Of a stretch of DNA of 64,000 bases, positions 39,601-50,759 are shown piece after piece. Made by a program: the position numbers and the translations under genes. The notes below the pieces were generated by a model. That model was given only the letters and a program-made list of their open reading frames with translations, was not told the DNA's origin and did no database searches. The DNA is from Hybos culiciformis (Eukaryota > Arthropoda > Insecta > Diptera > Hybotidae), in assembly GCA_964007475.1 (NCBI GenBank), contig OZ023275.1:6944001-7008000 (forward strand), given 5' to 3'. The stretch's first letter is position 1. Every line of letters begins with the position of its first letter.

Positions 39601-39608
39601 CAAATCAT
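18640..39608 (-). CDS. Grip: Glutamate receptor-interacting protein, seven PDZ domains
   Basis: Multi-PDZ scaffold that clusters transmembrane partners; in flies Grip acts in muscle guidance, in vertebrates in AMPA-receptor trafficking. Exons in transcript order: 39389-39608, 25703-25828, 24243-24446, 23977-24167, 23604-23884, 23369-23532, 19577-20678, 19341-19519, 18798-19267, 18640-18741. Every phase closes, giving 1012 residues. Approximate PDZ positions are 97-182, 195-282, 290-388, 446-537, 547-628, 789-872 and 926-1010, with binding loops such as GLGITV, PLGITL and YGFSV. Signature stretches recalled from GRIP1 are DSVIPSSG before PDZ5, ASIADRCGAL in PDZ3, and FDCCL-VPLIA closing PDZ7. 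The first exon is Lys/Asn-rich, has an in-frame TAA directly before its ATG, and is assigned by splice phase only. An alternative ten-base first exon exists at 33055-33064. Confidence 0.94.
22513..22925. mobile_element. Candidate hAT-like remnant inside a Grip intron
   Basis: The left edge has GTATAGGCAACC followed by GAGAGCGAGTAA. The complement of the right edge has CAGTGGTACGCAACCCCC followed by CCGCGAGTAA. A CAGTGGT-NN-CAACC-type terminus is typical of hAT-superfamily ends. The right end also holds a small stem (CCGCGGGTAAC with TTACTCGCGGG). The interior is too short for a transposase. It sits in the 2.7-kb intron between the PDZ3 and PDZ4 exons. Confidence 0.45.
25555..25600. repeat. 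TA-rich microsatellite
   Basis: Alternating TA tracts are interrupted by T6 runs in three near-identical modules (TATATATATATTTTTT-like). It lies in the long first intron region of Grip, just downstream of the exon at 25703-25828. Confidence 0.8.
33055..33064 (-). other. Possible alternative first coding exon of Grip
   Basis: On the minus strand ATGCATTTAG is followed by GTGAGT, a strong splice donor. It ends one base into a codon, exactly the phase the exon at 25703-25828 requires, and would encode Met-His-Leu followed by a split Gly. An in-frame TAA lies upstream. A match this short can arise by chance. Confidence 0.25.
33899..34396 (+). CDS. ReepB: REEP5/6-type TB2/DP1/HVA22 membrane protein
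   Basis: Reticulon-like ER-shaping protein of 165 residues that inserts as hydrophobic hairpins and curves tubular ER. The reading frame is a single exon. Key family stretches are [16 protein letters not shown] (about residues 62-77), then a charged loop and [10 protein letters not shown] and [19 protein letters not shown], the classic second hydrophobic block ending in LIWCMLP. The N-terminal 38 residues are polar and cytosolic, as in REEP5. The C-terminus is about 20-25 residues shorter than human REEP5 and lacks its Lys/Ala-rich tail. The start is the first of two adjacent ATGs after an A-rich leader. It lies on the plus strand inside the inferred first intron of Grip. The lack of introns suggests a retrocopy, but the frame is intact. 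The symbol follows the fly orthologue group and is not proven. Confidence 0.9.
   Translation: MMPAQFTEFKENISKSLHDKSAAWEKPFSFFETKFGFSRELIFFTLTVWSGLYLMYDWWGSQLICNIIGFAYPAHISINTIGSSSRDHDIKWLTYWILFSTLTTLEYFSAILTSFIPSYWFLKCMFLIWCMLPINNNGSTIIYQSIINSNSLGLCWNKLKRITAL
34434..34439 (+). terminator. Polyadenylation signal of the REEP-like gene
   Basis: AATAAA lies 37 nt past the stop codon, followed by further A-rich sequence. A second AATAAA-type hexamer occurs about 20 nt later. Confidence 0.5.
38113..38263. repeat. GC-rich nested inverted repeat
   Basis: The outer arms are perfect: ACGCGACGGACGCGA at 38113-38127 and its complement at 38249-38263. Inside, CGTTAACGACGTTAATGAC at 38186-38204 pairs with 38224-38242 (one mismatch) around a 19-nt loop. 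The CpG-rich content stands out from the AT-rich intron. It is likely a small foldback or MITE. Confidence 0.7.
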
Positions 39609-42600
39609 TTAGAATAAATAATTACAAAAACATTCTTCTTAAAAAAAAAAATTAATTGATTTTCTATTTTGGTAAGAAATATTTTTCAATATTTTTTTTA
39701 TGGCTTAAACTTTTTAAAATTTTTTAAATTTCTTTTCTTTTTTTTTTTTTTTGTGTTAATTTGATGCCATTAATGTCAAATGAAAAAGAAAATACTTAAT
39801 ATTGAATGTTTTTTCCCTGAATATATTTTTTTTTTGGAAATAAAAACAAAAAGCAATTACAATTTAAAATATAATAATAAAAACAAATATAATAAATATT
39901 TTCATTTTTAAATTATACTATTAAAAAATTCACATAAAAAAAAACTACAAACTTTTTCAAGAAAACATGACATATAGTTGCTGGTTAAAGTTAACACAGT
40001 AACATTAGGTGAAGCTTTATGGAAGTTTTATTCTAGCTAGCGGACGAAAATATGGGCTTCCAAAGGATTCCAAAGCTACCATCATATACATGATGAAAAA
40101 TTTTATGCCTTTTTGCCCTAGACATATACATTGAAAATAAATCAATTATCAATCAAAGTTTATTTCGATCCGAAACAATAATATACGATTGAAAATATGT
40201 GAACAAAATATACTAAAAGAAAATCATGAAACTAAATTATTTTTCATATTTTTGAGTTTAAAGATACTTAGATTTTATTTTATTACACTTCTGAATGATT
40301 TATTTGTTTTTATGTTATAAAAACATAAAAAAAAATATACATTATTTATATATATATATATTTTTTTTTTTGAAATAGACGGAAAAACTTCCAATTTCCT
40401 CTTGAATCTAAAATTATTTAATTTTTATTTCTTTAATGTAAAAATGTTTTTAAATTTTGCTTTTTTCTTCTTTTTTTTTTACTCGAAGCAAAAAATATCA
40501 TAAAATTCCAGAATCTACAAAACGTGACATTTTACCGTCCCTGCTTCCCACTTTTTGCGCCACAAAATACAAAAATTATAAAATTTAATTTTTTTTTTTT
40601 TATTTTTATAATATTTTTAATGAATTTTATGTATAGGGAAAATATTCTATTTTTGGAACAAAAAAAAATTATTAAAATTTTGCGATTGCGCGACGGCGAC
40701 AAACAAAAAAAAATTTGAAGAAAGCACTTTTCTTGGAAAATTTGTAAAAAAAAAAATGAATAATTTATGCTAAAGTTTTAATATTTTAAAATTTACAATA
40801 TTAGGTTTATATATCACCACGAACATTTTACCGCCTTTTTCTTTATCATTATTGCTATTATAGCCTTAAAATAATTTTCCGATTCGTATTATAATTTTTT
40901 CAATAATTATTTTCTTTTCTCACTAACAGCAGTTAGAATTTAATCTTGATAGAACGAAATCTCAGGAAAAACTGCAAAAAAGTTTTTAATACTCAAAAAG
41001 AAAATTCAAATGAAAAGGAAAATTGAAAATAAATTTAATAAATTTTCAAAAATAAGAGAAAGAAAAAATTTATAATAAGTAAGCATTGTTAATGAAATAG
41101 ATTTTCGTAAGTATAATGTACAATATCATAAGTAGAAGAAGAAATTTGGCGTATATTATAGAATAATTTATAGAACTAGATTATTGAACGGAAAGTAATT
41201 TAGCCGTTGAAATTAATTCACAATCAATTCCAGAGTAATAAAATTTATAAAATTTAATCCAGTATTGATCGATGTTAATATTTTCAGATTTTATAACTAG
41301 TCATAGATTTTTGTAACCATCAGCTTAAAATTATAAATATATTTATTTACTTTAACGTAATTCCACGGTATCAGCACATCATATTGTTTTATTTAGAAAC
41401 CCGAAATGAAAAGTTTTCTGCACAGCAGATGACTGAAAAGAAACTAAAAAATTTTCAATAAAGATTTTCAATTTGCGTTGCGGTGTCTCTAATAGAAAAT
41501 TCTCTCTTTCTCGTGCTCTTGTGAGCACTTGAGAACTAATCATTATTATGCTCTACCTAGAGAATATAATTATAAAAATAAAAGATATTAATATGTTGAA
41601 TATCTGAAGATGATAAATTTTCTTGTCTTTTAAATTTATTGCTCTAATTTTATATGCGTAGATAACTTATTTTTATCTTTATTATTGTTTAAAAGTGCAG
41701 CAGCATAAAATGAGAGAGCACACTTAAAAAATCAACACACACTTAAAGTTATGTTTTTATGTTGAAGACCACAGTACAATTATTGAAGAACTTATGAAAA
41801 AATAAACAAAACTCTTATGATTTTCTTACAAGATTTTCTGAATATACTTTTGTTGTAAAGATCATTAAATTATTATTGAAAGTACATTTTTTTATTTTTT
41901 TAATGTCAACATGTTGAAAGCTTAGTTTTTGATCTTGTTCCATTTTCTGCCAAATAAGAATTGAACTAAATATTGTAAATTTTCTTTGAAACTGAAACTT
42001 TTTAATTCATATAATGAATTCTGAATGAATTGTAGTTTTAGAAAAAATTCACTAAGGAATCTTAATTATCTGCTAAGTACATCTAAACACTCCCGGTCAG
42101 GCTTTGTTAATAGCTGATATTTGTAGTAACATATTCGTATAGTCAAAATTACATTATACATACGACTACATCAGTGTTTATTGTAAATACATATACATAT
42201 GTGATAAATATTTTTTAATTTTTTTTCTATTGACATTTTACTACTTTCAAAATTTAAATTCAAGAAAATTCTCTATTTTTGGTACGCATACTGTACGCGT
42301 ACGCAATGTATCCCAGTTTCAGTTCTATCTCACATCAAAAACACTAATTCTAGGAATATTATTTTATTTATAAATTATTAAAAATATTTATGTATATAAA
42401 TAAATATAAGAAAGATATATGTAAATAATTTTTTTTATTATGAATGAAAATAAAAATATATGTATGATTTTGATGGTATGCTAAAAAATATATGTACATA
42501 TTTATTTTTTTAAACTTTGTTTTGATTGTATCGCACTATCAAGTTAAATGCTTTCTATAATACTTAAGTTTAAGTACCTACATAAATATTTTCATTTTTA

Positions 42601-44538
42601 TTCGTTTTTGTTTATAAATAAAAGCTTTCTTCTAAATTTAAAAAGTTGATAAACGATTTATCACAAATTTATTTTAATTTTTATTTATTTGTGGGTGATT
42701 CCCATATGTGTAATTAAAAAGTTCAAAACATACTTTTGTTTTGTCATAAATGAACAATAATAATGTCTAATTTTTATTGTACACTTTTTTTTTATTACTT
42801 TTTTTTTAAGTTCATTAAAAGAGAACTCTAGTATAATTTTATTATTTGTTAGGTAAAACAATATTTTGAACTTTTATTTTTATTTTTATTTTTATATGTT
42901 TTTTTTTTTGTTTATTTTTAACCAAATATAAATCGTATGTTTACACAGCAATTAAAATGATATGTATACATAAAAAAAATGAAAACTAGTAAATTCAGTG
43001 AGGGGACAATTAATATAGAAATAGCAAAAAAAGAATAAAAAACTCGCATCAAATTAAAAAAAAAACAAGAAGATGAATGATCATGTTGTTGTAGGCGACC
43101 TAAATGTCAAAAATCACATTATCAGTGTCGTTAAGGAACATCTATTAAATAATTTCCTTGACGGTGAAGATTGTTGATTTCTTCTATTTGGATTCAAAAA
43201 TCAGGATCATGGATAGATCAAGACAGACTATAGTTTTCCAATGAAACGAAATAGAATAACTTCTATTTTCAAATATTCTCACTTTTATTTCTTAACCCAT
43301 GGCTTTTTCCGTGAGTGCGTGAGGATATATGGAAGTCGTTCAATTATCTTGGAGCAAAATAGCACGTTCACAAACCCAAAAGTAAAAAAAATACTGTCAT
43401 AATTTTTTCTTTAATTCGCCATTATTATTCACGACTGTCTTAAGCTTAACCTATTATCAAAATCTGACATAAACAATTAACATAATTAACAATCTGGCAT
43501 GAATTTCCAAGTTGTTTAAGATTTCTAATTTGGGACATCAATTTTTCAATTATACAATTTTCGAAATTACTTAGAATTTCTGGTTATGAAATTTATGAAA
43601 TTATATAGGTATACAACTATTATTTTCAATTTAATTTTTATTGGAATTTTTTGTTTTAGGATCTACATTATACTTGGATAAATAGCACTTAAAAAAAAAT
43701 TTGTTATGTAGGCAGGCTTCCAATAATAAATAACTCTAACAAAAACCACATACATATAATAACATTTCAATAATGTAATAAATTTGGCTTCACATCTAAA
43801 TCACTTAAACAATTTTGAAATAATTTCTAGTAAAATATTTTATATAAAAAATCTTATCCTATAAAATTATAGTTCTTTTTAAATTTATAATCTGTTGGTA
43901 ATTAACATGTCTACAAGCCGCAAAAATAACTTTCCACTCAAGATAAATAAATCTTGTTTTGTATTTATTTTATTTTTCTTCAATGTAAAAAAAAAAATTT
44001 TTATTATTCAAATGGATAATTTAATCTTTTGTTGAAATGCCTCATAAAACTTAAATTAAACTAAAAATTTACTTATTTTTATGAAATTTTTTCTATTATA
44101 AAAATTGTATGCACTTTTTAATGTATTACACATTATAGTATACTTAGTGCATAATTATTATAATTACGCACGCATTTAGAAAATGCAATTGAAAATTATT
44201 TAGAAAATTTAATCCTTATTCACGCCAATAAAAACGTGCCAGTAACTTTAAAATGGGGCTATCTATATATAAAATATAATACATTAATTTTTTTAATGTT
44301 CTGTACGAACATGTGTTAAAAAAAATTAATAATTCTCCTGAAGAGAATATTTTTGTATATTCCGAAGTTACAATTCATTAAAAAAATGGGAATTGGATCG
44401 TTTTGATAGTTACATTCTCGAAAGTTTTTAAACATAAACGATTAAAATTATATGTGTATATATCTAAAATAAAACGTTTTGTACTATTAGACTGCTTTAA
44501 TTTTTCTTAATATTCATTATCAACGGTGCTCACTACGT

Positions 44539-44677
44539 GAGCCACCAACGATGGTAACTAATCGTTTTAATGAGAAAGCAAAAAACAAACAAAAAATCAC
44601 GTAAATAGCTGTTAAATATTTTATGCGTTTTCTCTTGAAGATTGGTCGTTTTTTATTGCCATCTTTGGTGGCTGGCT
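44539..44677. repeat. Short inverted repeat pair
   Basis: GAGCCACCAACGATGG (44539-44554) pairs with CCATCTTTGGTGGCTGGCTC (44658-44677), apart from one mismatch and a four-base extra. The spacer is about 100 bp of AT-rich sequence. It may be a MITE remnant. Confidence 0.45.
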
Positions 44678-44869
44678 CGCTAATGAAACACTGATATGGT
44701 AATCAAAATTAAGAAAAATTAAATATTTAAAAAAAAGGGTGCTATTTAAGTAAAAAATATTAAATATACGCTATATGATTTTCTATATTTTTTATCTAAT
44801 TATCTAATTCTATAGATTTATTTATAAATAATAAAAATAATATCTATATTTTTAATGAAACAATCTTAC

Positions 44870-45211
44870 AGTTCTTGCAAAAGGAATAATATAAAGGTGT
44901 TTATTAATATTTTTATAATTAAATGTTTTATTAATTCTATACTGCTCTTCGAGTTTGCTACTTTTTTGAATAAATAAGGTTATTAAATAATTTTGCAGTA
45001 ATAAGTATAATAACAAAGTATTTACAGGCATGTTATGGATAATAGCATAGTATATCTTAATTTCGTTTTTAAATATACCTATTATATTATATGTTTCCTC
45101 TATGACCTTGACAATATATCGTTTTTTTTGTATATTTAAAAAAAAAACATTTTTATTCAAAATTTTTAAATTTTTAATAAAGTAATTAAAAAGCACTTCA
45201 TTTTTAGTATC
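44870..45211 (-). other. Exon-like open frame of unknown family
   Basis: On the minus strand a TTTTTTACAG acceptor opens a 342-nt frame (114 codons, phase 0 at both ends) closed by an ACT-GTAAGA donor. The translation is rich in Ile, Asn, Lys and Leu with a hydrophobic centre (LLLYLLLQNYLITLF). I recognise no domain. In sequence this AT-rich, a frame this long is unusual but not impossible by chance, and no partner exons were found. It lies just upstream of, and divergent from, the first pickpocket gene. Confidence 0.2.
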
Positions 45212-45324
45212 CTGTAAAAAATACAATATTTAAGTTTGAGAAATTTTCAATATAAGGCTCAGTTTATATTTTAATGTGCGGTATTTTAAAGCAATAAATT
45301 CATAAAAATAAAATTGAAGCAAAT

Positions 45325-48300
45325 ATGGGTTTGAACGGAATAAAAAATATACTTAAAAATATTTCCTTATTCAAATACGCTTTTGATTATCAACGTAAAG
45401 AATTTTTCGAGAATTCAACACTACACGGGATTCGATATATTTATCAAACTGAACGGTTTAAAAAGTTGAATATTTTTTCTTTACAATCTTGAATCAAACT
45501 TTTAACTACATAATTTTTTTATTATTTTGTACTCAATTCTTAGATTTATATGGTTTTCCATCTGGTTTAGTACCTTTATAAGAGCATTAGGTATAATCTA
45601 CTATCTATGGTACATATATGAGACAGAACCTTCAACTTTAGGTATAATAATTGCTTTTATTTATATGTAAAGTATATTTACTAGTTTCATAATACTTAAA
45701 TTTATTAAAACAATAATTTAATACATATATCATTTAATTTACAAATTCCAAAAAATAAATTGGTCTTACAAAAGTTGCCAAAAACTCATTGTTCATCATG
45801 AAATAATAAATATAAAAAAAATAATAATGATGTCACATATTGACATAGAACAAAATCTAAATTTACGTAAGCATTATTTTATATTTTTTAATATTTCAGA
45901 TTATGATACTGATTTTCGTTACAAATATGTTACTTTCCCAACACTAGCAATATGTCCTAATGAAATATTATACAACCCACTAAAATTGAATAATACGGCT
46001 TCTGATTTAAGGTAACTATTAACGATCCTAGATTTTAGTTATAATAATATACAATTATTCAAAGAGGTCGAAACTCTATGTCCATTTTTGTTTCCATTTT
46101 AAATTTAAGAGTCCTCTTGCTTATTTAATTATAAATAAAGTTTTAAGTTTTTAAAATTTTAATCAACGAAAAGACAAATTAATTTTTTGATAAAAAAAAA
46201 AGTAAAACAAAACATGAAAAATTAATTTATCATTAATTAATCATTCCAGAAAGCTTGATGTGAAGTGAAATACATCTTCAAAATTAAAAAACAGAATTTT
46301 ATTTGGATTTTTTATTTGCTGCACAATATATAACAGTTCATTTATGTCCTGTGTATAAAAATTATATAAAGTTTTATATTTCGTTATAGTGATGCCTACC
46401 AAATGGATTTAAATGAAACGATTCTGTTCCTTAGATTTGTATCAAACATGTCAATGATAAATGTGGATGAAATAAAATATTTTACGAAAATTATCGATAA
46501 ACTTTCACAAAATAGTTCGAATTCAATCAGGCTTCTGATTTCAAAAGTAAGACTTTGTAATATTCTTAAAAAATCAAATTAAAGCCAGAGTGTGGTTCAT
46601 GTGAAACCTAACCAACTGAATTTTTGTCTAAATCAAATTATATATCGTAAAATAATACTGATCCTTTGAAACACTATTGTTTTATTTTTCTTATTCTGTA
46701 GATTACTTGGAATTGTACTGAAATGATTCAGTCGTGCTCATTTCCTGATGACTCTGTGAATAAGGTATTTTATTTTTTTTATTTTTAATATATGAACCTT
46801 TTATTTGATTATTAATTAACTTATCATCTTTTAGTACATGCCGTAAAATGTTTGTGCAATCGAGATACTTTATTTTTACACTTTACATTTACATTATTTA
46901 TGATTACAGTGTTTGATTCGCTAAAAATGACTCTAAAAATTTTATTTTAAATTTTTAACGAGTGTATTATTTTAATGAGATTATTTAATTTTTTTATTTT
47001 GGAAATATCATCGTTTTGATTATATTAGACAGCATATACTTTAATTTTTAATACATAAAATTACATTGTTAACATTAAATGTATAATACAATTTGTATAG
47101 AATTGTATTGTTTTTTTGTATTTTCCAGCCAAAGTCATGTGCATTATTTCAACCTGTTTACACTGAATATCATGGATTTTGTTGCGCAGTGAATTCAAAA
47201 TATAAATTTGATATTACTGAGGATAAACATTTAACACATAGGGTTTTATTACATGAGAAAAACTGTTTAAATGATTTGCATGTGGAAGTTAATTATATCA
47301 GTAACACGTTAAAGGTACTTATTAAATTCATGATAATAGCATAGGTACTTTATAAATTTCATAAAAATTCTACCACACATACAGAAAAAGGAATAAAATA
47401 TTATATTATTGACTATTGTGATAAAATTGATAAAAAATTATAAAGAAAAATTTAGTTGTTTTGAAGACGATATAAAAAAATTGTGTGATATAAAAAAATT
47501 GTGTGTAGTTGGTGCATAATATTTTCAAATTAAAATTATTGACAATAAAACAATGAAATAAAAAATATGAATTACATATTTGCATACATTTTTAGCCTTT
47601 TTTCTATCTAAAATGAAAAACGGACTATATTGTTTTATTAAATGTTCGTCCGTCAGTTCGTTTTTTATTCTTTTAATGCCAAAACATGCGCAATTTCGTT
47701 CTCTTTCACCTCGACTAAAAGTTGAGGTTCTATCATTTCGGTTTCAGAATTAGAGGCTCTCAACTGGCCAAGTGTCTCAATAATTTCGAATTCTATGTAT
47801 TTGGGTAGATAGATGTCGATCAGAGGAACTTAAAAAAATGGTTAAAACCTAAGGGTTCGGACTAGGGTATAATAAAATTTTTATGTTTGAATTGAATACG
47901 GTACACGGTATGACTAAACGGTATTGGTATAATGATATGATATTGAAGTGATTTACAAAAAATTTTCAGCCCTTGATTGTGATTTACAATTAAAATAGCT
48001 TAAATCGAAAAGCTGAAAACGGGCCCTGCATCTTAATCTTTTAATACAACTAAATTTTGTATTTTTAGGTTTTTATTTTTTCTAGCGAGGAATATTTTAA
48101 TTCAAAAATTAAAACTTCAGCTACGATAGAAGAACGCATTTCTAAGACTGAAATATCTATTTTAATGAGAGAGCAAGGCGAAGATGTGTTTATTCGACAA
48201 TTAAAACCAAAGTAACTTATTTTTTTTTAATTGGAGTGGCGAATTTTTTTTTTTTTTGCGTTTATCCAGAGTCGAATTATTTCAAATACATATATACATA

Positions 48301-50508
48301 TATATTATGATGTACCTAGATCTAGTTATAAAATTAAATATTAAAAATCAGTCTGTAATGAAAACTGAAGAAAAAATTCATCAAAAACAACCAGAATTTA
48401 GTAAAATAACGAAATAAAATTCGCCACTATCATTGGTCTATTTATTTATATAAATACTCATGATTGTATATTAAAAATATTTTATTAAGTAAAAAAAAAT
48501 TTATTTAAGGCAAAGAAAATGTATTGCCTCTGATGAGGATGAGATTAAATTACGTTATTACAGCAATTATACCTATAACACATGTTTACAAGATTGTAAA
48601 TTAAAAGTAGCTGTGGAAAAATGTAATTGCATTCCTCCTTTTTACGCGAACGTCGGTAAGTTTAATGAACAAATCATAATGGTGACAATAAAAATTATAC
48701 TCTTTCTAAAAACTATTTAGAGAAAAATTAATTCTGTAACCTTAGATTGCGGTGTACTATTATAGTGGTACATTTTATAATTACATACTAAGAGTTAAAT
48801 TTTTATAACTTCTACTCAGATAAGGGTATGAAAACTTTTTCGGATAACTAATTTTTTTTTATAGGACAGATCCGTTTTTGTAGATTACATGAATTAAAAT
48901 GTTTGTCCGAAAATAAGGCTGCAATTCTAAATGAAAAAAATTGTAATTGCAAGCTGAGCTGTAATGATACAAATTATGTATTAAGTAAAATAGATGTGTA
49001 AGTATAAAAAAAAGGTAAATGGTAAGTAATTTATTCAACTTAATTGATGTTTTTTCGTTTCGTTATTTCCATATTTGGTTCAGAATCAATTATTAATATA
49101 GTGGTAGTGTTTTAGATATAATATTGTTTCCCCTGCCCTGCCCGGTTTTTTTTTGGAAACTAATAATAAAAATATTAATATTTTAATGCAAGTAAACTTT
49201 AAATTATTGGGCCTTTTTCACACATTTTGAGTCAGTAATCTCCTTTATTTTCAGACAGCAAGATGTACATATTCGATAATTACAACTTAAGTATTTGTTA
49301 TTGTTATTTTACGTGACAAAACTTCATTAGTCATTAGTTTAATTTTCAAATTTTGATTAGTTTAATTCAAAACATCTCATTCAATCAAAACTATAAAATC
49401 CATACTCTAACCTCCGTGGTTTAAGTTTTATGTATAAAGAAGTCTATCTTCTAATATTTTAATTACAAAAATAATATCAAGAAGTCGTTTTTCAAGTTAA
49501 TTAATTCTAGCCGATGTTCAAGGCGAGTTAAGAAAAAAATATCAGAACTCTGTCACGGAAAGGACGTTTTAAGTATTCAAAATACTTCAATTGAGTATTT
49601 GTAATGGAGTATTTGTAATGGTCTTTTATTTGAACAAAATTTATGAAGAATGAAAAGCGTTTTTTAATGATATAATAATTATATACATTAGAATTAGAAT
49701 AAAGTCAACATTTTTAATTTTACAGATCTCCAACTTCGGTAGAAAGCGATGCACCAAGAAGTATTCAAACTAATCTAGAAAGTTGGCCAACATTCCGGGG
49801 AAGATATATTGTTATTTTTGGTTGGGAGGATTTATTAGTTTCTTATGGTGGCGTAGCTAGTCTTTTCTTGGGATTTTCATTCATGTCGGCTGTTGAAATA
49901 CTTCACTTTTTTTTTATCCGAGTAATGTGTATGGTTTCTAACAATAAAGTAAGTAGTTATAAGAAAAATATCATCACACAATAAATAAATTATAAAATAA
50001 AGAATCATTGTACATATTTGATTTTCATTAACTAATGACGAAAACAATTTCAACTCTTGAGTTCTTAAAAGAAAATTATATGGTCTTTCATGGTCGTGCA
50101 GCTACGTTTTTAGCCTCTATCAGTCTTTTTATAACAATCACAATCACGATCATACCTATTATAATGCTTTTGTAACTAATACTCAATAAAAAATTTTAAA
50201 CAACAATTTGTATATTTTAGGACGAATTAGAAAAAATTAAAACAGAGGCAATAAAAAAAAGAATTCCAAAAATTGATTTATCTTTGAAAATAAGAAAAAT
50301 TCAAAAATTGAAAATACCTATCAAAGTCTTTCCCGAATCAATTGAAAAGGTAATATATGTTTAATTAGAAAATATATATAAACATATTCATACTTCATTT
50401 TAGGAAAAGACTAAACCAGCAAACAGAATGTCTTTGGCAAAAAAATTAAATGATTACAAATTCCAATCAAAGTCAACTTCTTCTCAAATGTACTATTATT
50501 TACCATAA
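45325..50508 (+). CDS. ppk: Pickpocket-family DEG/ENaC sodium channel subunit
   Basis: Trimeric amiloride-sensitive cation channel subunit at the plasma membrane, used by insects in chemo-, mechano- or water sensing. Exons: 45325-45464, 45544-45641, 45900-46011, 46390-46546, 46702-46764, 47129-47314, 48069-48211, 48510-48655, 48865-48997, 49726-49948, 50221-50349, 50404-50508. Phases agree throughout, giving 544 residues, a normal size. Landmarks: the N-terminal gating motif FFENSTLHGIRYI; TM1 about 48-72; FPTLAICP just after it; the cysteine-rich QRKC block with CNCIPPFY; and TM2 with GGVASLFLGFSFMSAVEI (about 434-451), whose G-F-S is the selectivity filter. An in-frame TAA precedes the ATG. 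The exon 1 donor is weak (GTTGAA); an earlier alternative at 45455 would shorten the protein by three residues. It converges with a paralogue. The exact ppk subfamily is not assigned. Confidence 0.95.
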
Positions 50509-50616
50509 AATTAATTTTCTAATTAATACAAAATATGGAATGATTGTATAAAAAGAATACATTTAGTTTACGAAACAGTTATTAAGCTTATGAAAAAATA
50601 CAATTAAAAAATTATA

Positions 50617-50630
50617 AATAAATTAATAAA
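50617..50630 (+). terminator. Candidate polyadenylation signals of the plus-strand ppk
   Basis: Two AATAAA hexamers occur about 110-120 nt after the stop codon (50617-50622 and 50625-50630), with another in a CCAATAAAAG context near 50755. Which is used cannot be told. Confidence 0.35.
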
Positions 50631-50759
50631 ATAGTTATTCTACAAAAAAATGCAGCTTATATGTACTCTAAAAAAAAAATTAGTTATGAATTGAATATAA
50701 ATTAAACCTTTCACAATATTGTTACAAAAATTTAAGTAAAATTGTATGTATTCCAATAA

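Larger units (their letters stand above)
39609..45324. other. Intergenic stretch between Grip and the first pickpocket gene
   Basis: Mostly homopolymer-rich AT sequence with no gene I can support. Exceptions noted separately are an exon-like open frame at 44870-45211, an inverted repeat at 44539-44677, and a short coding-looking patch near 43073-43174. The Grip promoter and that of the first pickpocket gene presumably lie at the two ends. Confidence 0.5.

Noticed and set aside
39400..39612. 70-codon plus-strand hydrophobic open frame
   Set aside because: It is the antisense of the inferred first Grip exon, whose phase and donor fit the minus strand.
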